DNA from: an uncultured Eubacteriales bacterium
Lineage (GTDB): Bacteria > Bacillota > Clostridia > Oscillospirales > CAG-272
Direction of reading: 5' to 3'
Length of the DNA: 64,000 bases
Assembly (NCBI GenBank): GCA_900549725.1
Contig: URPL01000001.1
Span: 1 to 64,000 of the forward strand
Positions 63,188 to 64,000 of the stretch are shown piece after piece (position 1 is the first letter of the stretch; each line of letters starts with the position of its first letter). A model generated the notes under the pieces. The model was not told the DNA's origin. It did not search any database and saw only the letters and a list, made by a program, of their open reading frames with translations. The position numbers were made by a program, and so were the translations under genes.

Positions 63188-63309
63188 AACCCCATTCGAG
63201 CAAATAAAACAATGCAAAGCGGAGAAAACAAAATGGGAACGGATAGAGCAGATTGCATAGCAAAGCGGCATACCGCCGCGCAAAATTCGGGGCAGGAGGT
63301 GAGCACGAA

Positions 63310-64000
63310 ATGACAAACGAAACAAAACGACGCATTGCGCACTATCAAAAATCGCTTCCCGCGATGCGGGAGAAGGTGTTTGGCGCGGTTTTAATGCTGT
63401 TTATCGCCGTGCTGACCGCCGTCAGCGCAACCTATGCCTGGGTGACGCTGTCCGCAGCCCCCGAGGCGACGAGCATCGATACCACCGTCACGGCAAACGG
63501 CGCGCTTGAGATCGCCCTTGCCAACGGCACGGGCGCCGCTCCCGGCAAATCTGCCGAGGGCGATTCCACCGGAGCGGGCACGCCGATCACCAAAGCCAAT
63601 ATCACATGGGGCAACCTTGTCAATTTGTCCGACCTTTCCTACGGGCTTGCCAATGTTACCCTGCGCCCTGCGGCGCTGAACGGCACCTCCGGGCTGCTTT
63701 CCAACCCGCTGTACGGCGTCGGTTACGGCGAGGACGGGCGCGTCAATCAAATGGTGATCGGAGAAGATTTTGCCTATACCTATTACGATCCGACCGCGGC
63801 GGGCACCGGCGGCGGACGCTTTTTGGTTGACCTGAAAGGGGAACATCTCGGCGTTCGTGCAATTTCCACGGTGCAGTTTGAAAACCTTGAGGGCGCAGAG
63901 CAGCTCAATGAGATTCTGAACTGGACGAATCAGCGTTTGACCTTGGCGAAATCCAATTATCAGAAAATCACAAACGAAACTGCCGAGCCGGGCAAATCCT
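63310..64000 (+). CDS. SipW-type exported fibre-like protein D (cut by window end)
   Basis: The first 230 residues of a gene that runs off the window. The N-terminus (MREKVFGAVLMLFIAVLTAVSATYAWVTLSAAPEA) and the signature WGNLVNLSDLSYGL (about 100-113), then YGEDGRV and LGVRAI, make it a paralog of the proteins at 53586 and 54817. AGGAGGTG precedes the ATG at 63310. Its position after the ATPase pair shows that the cluster continues to the right. Confidence 0.8.
   Translation, partial: MTNETKRRIAHYQKSLPAMREKVFGAVLMLFIAVLTAVSATYAWVTLSAAPEATSIDTTVTANGALEIALANGTGAAPGKSAEGDSTGAGTPITKANITWGNLVNLSDLSYGLANVTLRPAALNGTSGLLSNPLYGVGYGEDGRVNQMVIGEDFAYTYYDPTAAGTGGGRFLVDLKGEHLGVRAISTVQFENLEGAEQLNEILNWTNQRLTLAKSNYQKITNETAEPGKS

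Overview
The window looks like a chromosomal segment from an uncultured or little-studied member of the Clostridia (Firmicutes). It is moderately GC-rich. Shine-Dalgarno sites are strong (AGGAGG-like), and TTGACA/TATAAT-type promoters with 17-bp spacers are easy to find. The gene content also fits: FakA/DegV fatty-acid kinase, DUF5067 lipoprotein, zinc-ribbon membrane proteins, YgiQ, a SipW-type signal peptidase, and a cohesin/dockerin pair. No rRNA or tRNA genes were seen.

Region 1 (1-4114, minus strand) holds a four-gene unit: phosphoribosyltransferase, polysaccharide deacetylase-like protein, a sensory-rhodopsin-transducer (ASRT) family protein, and an M24 'peptidase' that appears to have lost most metal ligands. 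A zinc-ribbon membrane protein lies just upstream of it. Region 2 (4164-17974, minus) is housekeeping: pncC, an M3 oligopeptidase, rarA, pgeF, rsmG, hemW, lepA, a NagD-like HAD phosphatase, mscL, a family 2 glycosyltransferase, an HD-type hydrolase and a YgiQ radical SAM protein.

Region 3 (18040-26299) is a divergent lipid locus. Leftward: alpha/beta hydrolase (Cys at the nucleophile position), acyl-adenylating ligase fused to an ACP domain, two acyltransferases, and an ACP. Rightward: DegV/FakB, FakA and PlsX. The two arms fire from back-to-back promoters at 22530-22628, so activation of free fatty acids and their transfer to glycerolipid appear to be co-located.

Region 4 (26300-32283) is an accessory patch. 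It has a nine-copy 31/32-bp tandem repeat, an Xre regulator with an overlapping divergent promoter and operator, two unknown exported or membrane proteins, zinc-ribbon proteins (one apparently frameshifted), small ORFs with good ribosome sites, and a noticeably AT-richer two-gene insert. Region 5 (32312-39421) carries a beta-helix protein, a Crp/Fnr regulator leading a nitrate/sulfonate/thiamine-precursor-type ABC importer, and an AI-2E family permease. Region 6 (39422-41544) is a decayed insertion: a frameshifted tyrosine integrase, palindromic repeats on both sides of it, and a 5'-truncated TetR-like remnant.

Region 7 (41649-64000, plus strand, running off the window) is the most interesting part: about 22 kb apparently devoted to the cell surface. 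It begins with a 2,514-residue secreted dockerin protein, followed at once by a membrane-anchored protein with a cohesin-like domain. Next come a degenerate HD-GYP/EAL protein (probable c-di-GMP sensor) and five related membrane or exported proteins. Three of the five share a TYAW(F/V)TLS segment after a hydrophobic core and a WGNLV(D/N)LSD(x)SYGL signature. The rest of the cluster is a SipW/ER-type signal peptidase with a coiled-coil tail, a membrane-anchored McrB-like AAA+ ATPase, and a DUF2357-like protein whose C-terminus is a very long charged helix rather than a nuclease. I propose that this is an undescribed SipW-dependent surface-fibre or envelope-assembly system with a dedicated AAA+ motor and possible c-di-GMP input.
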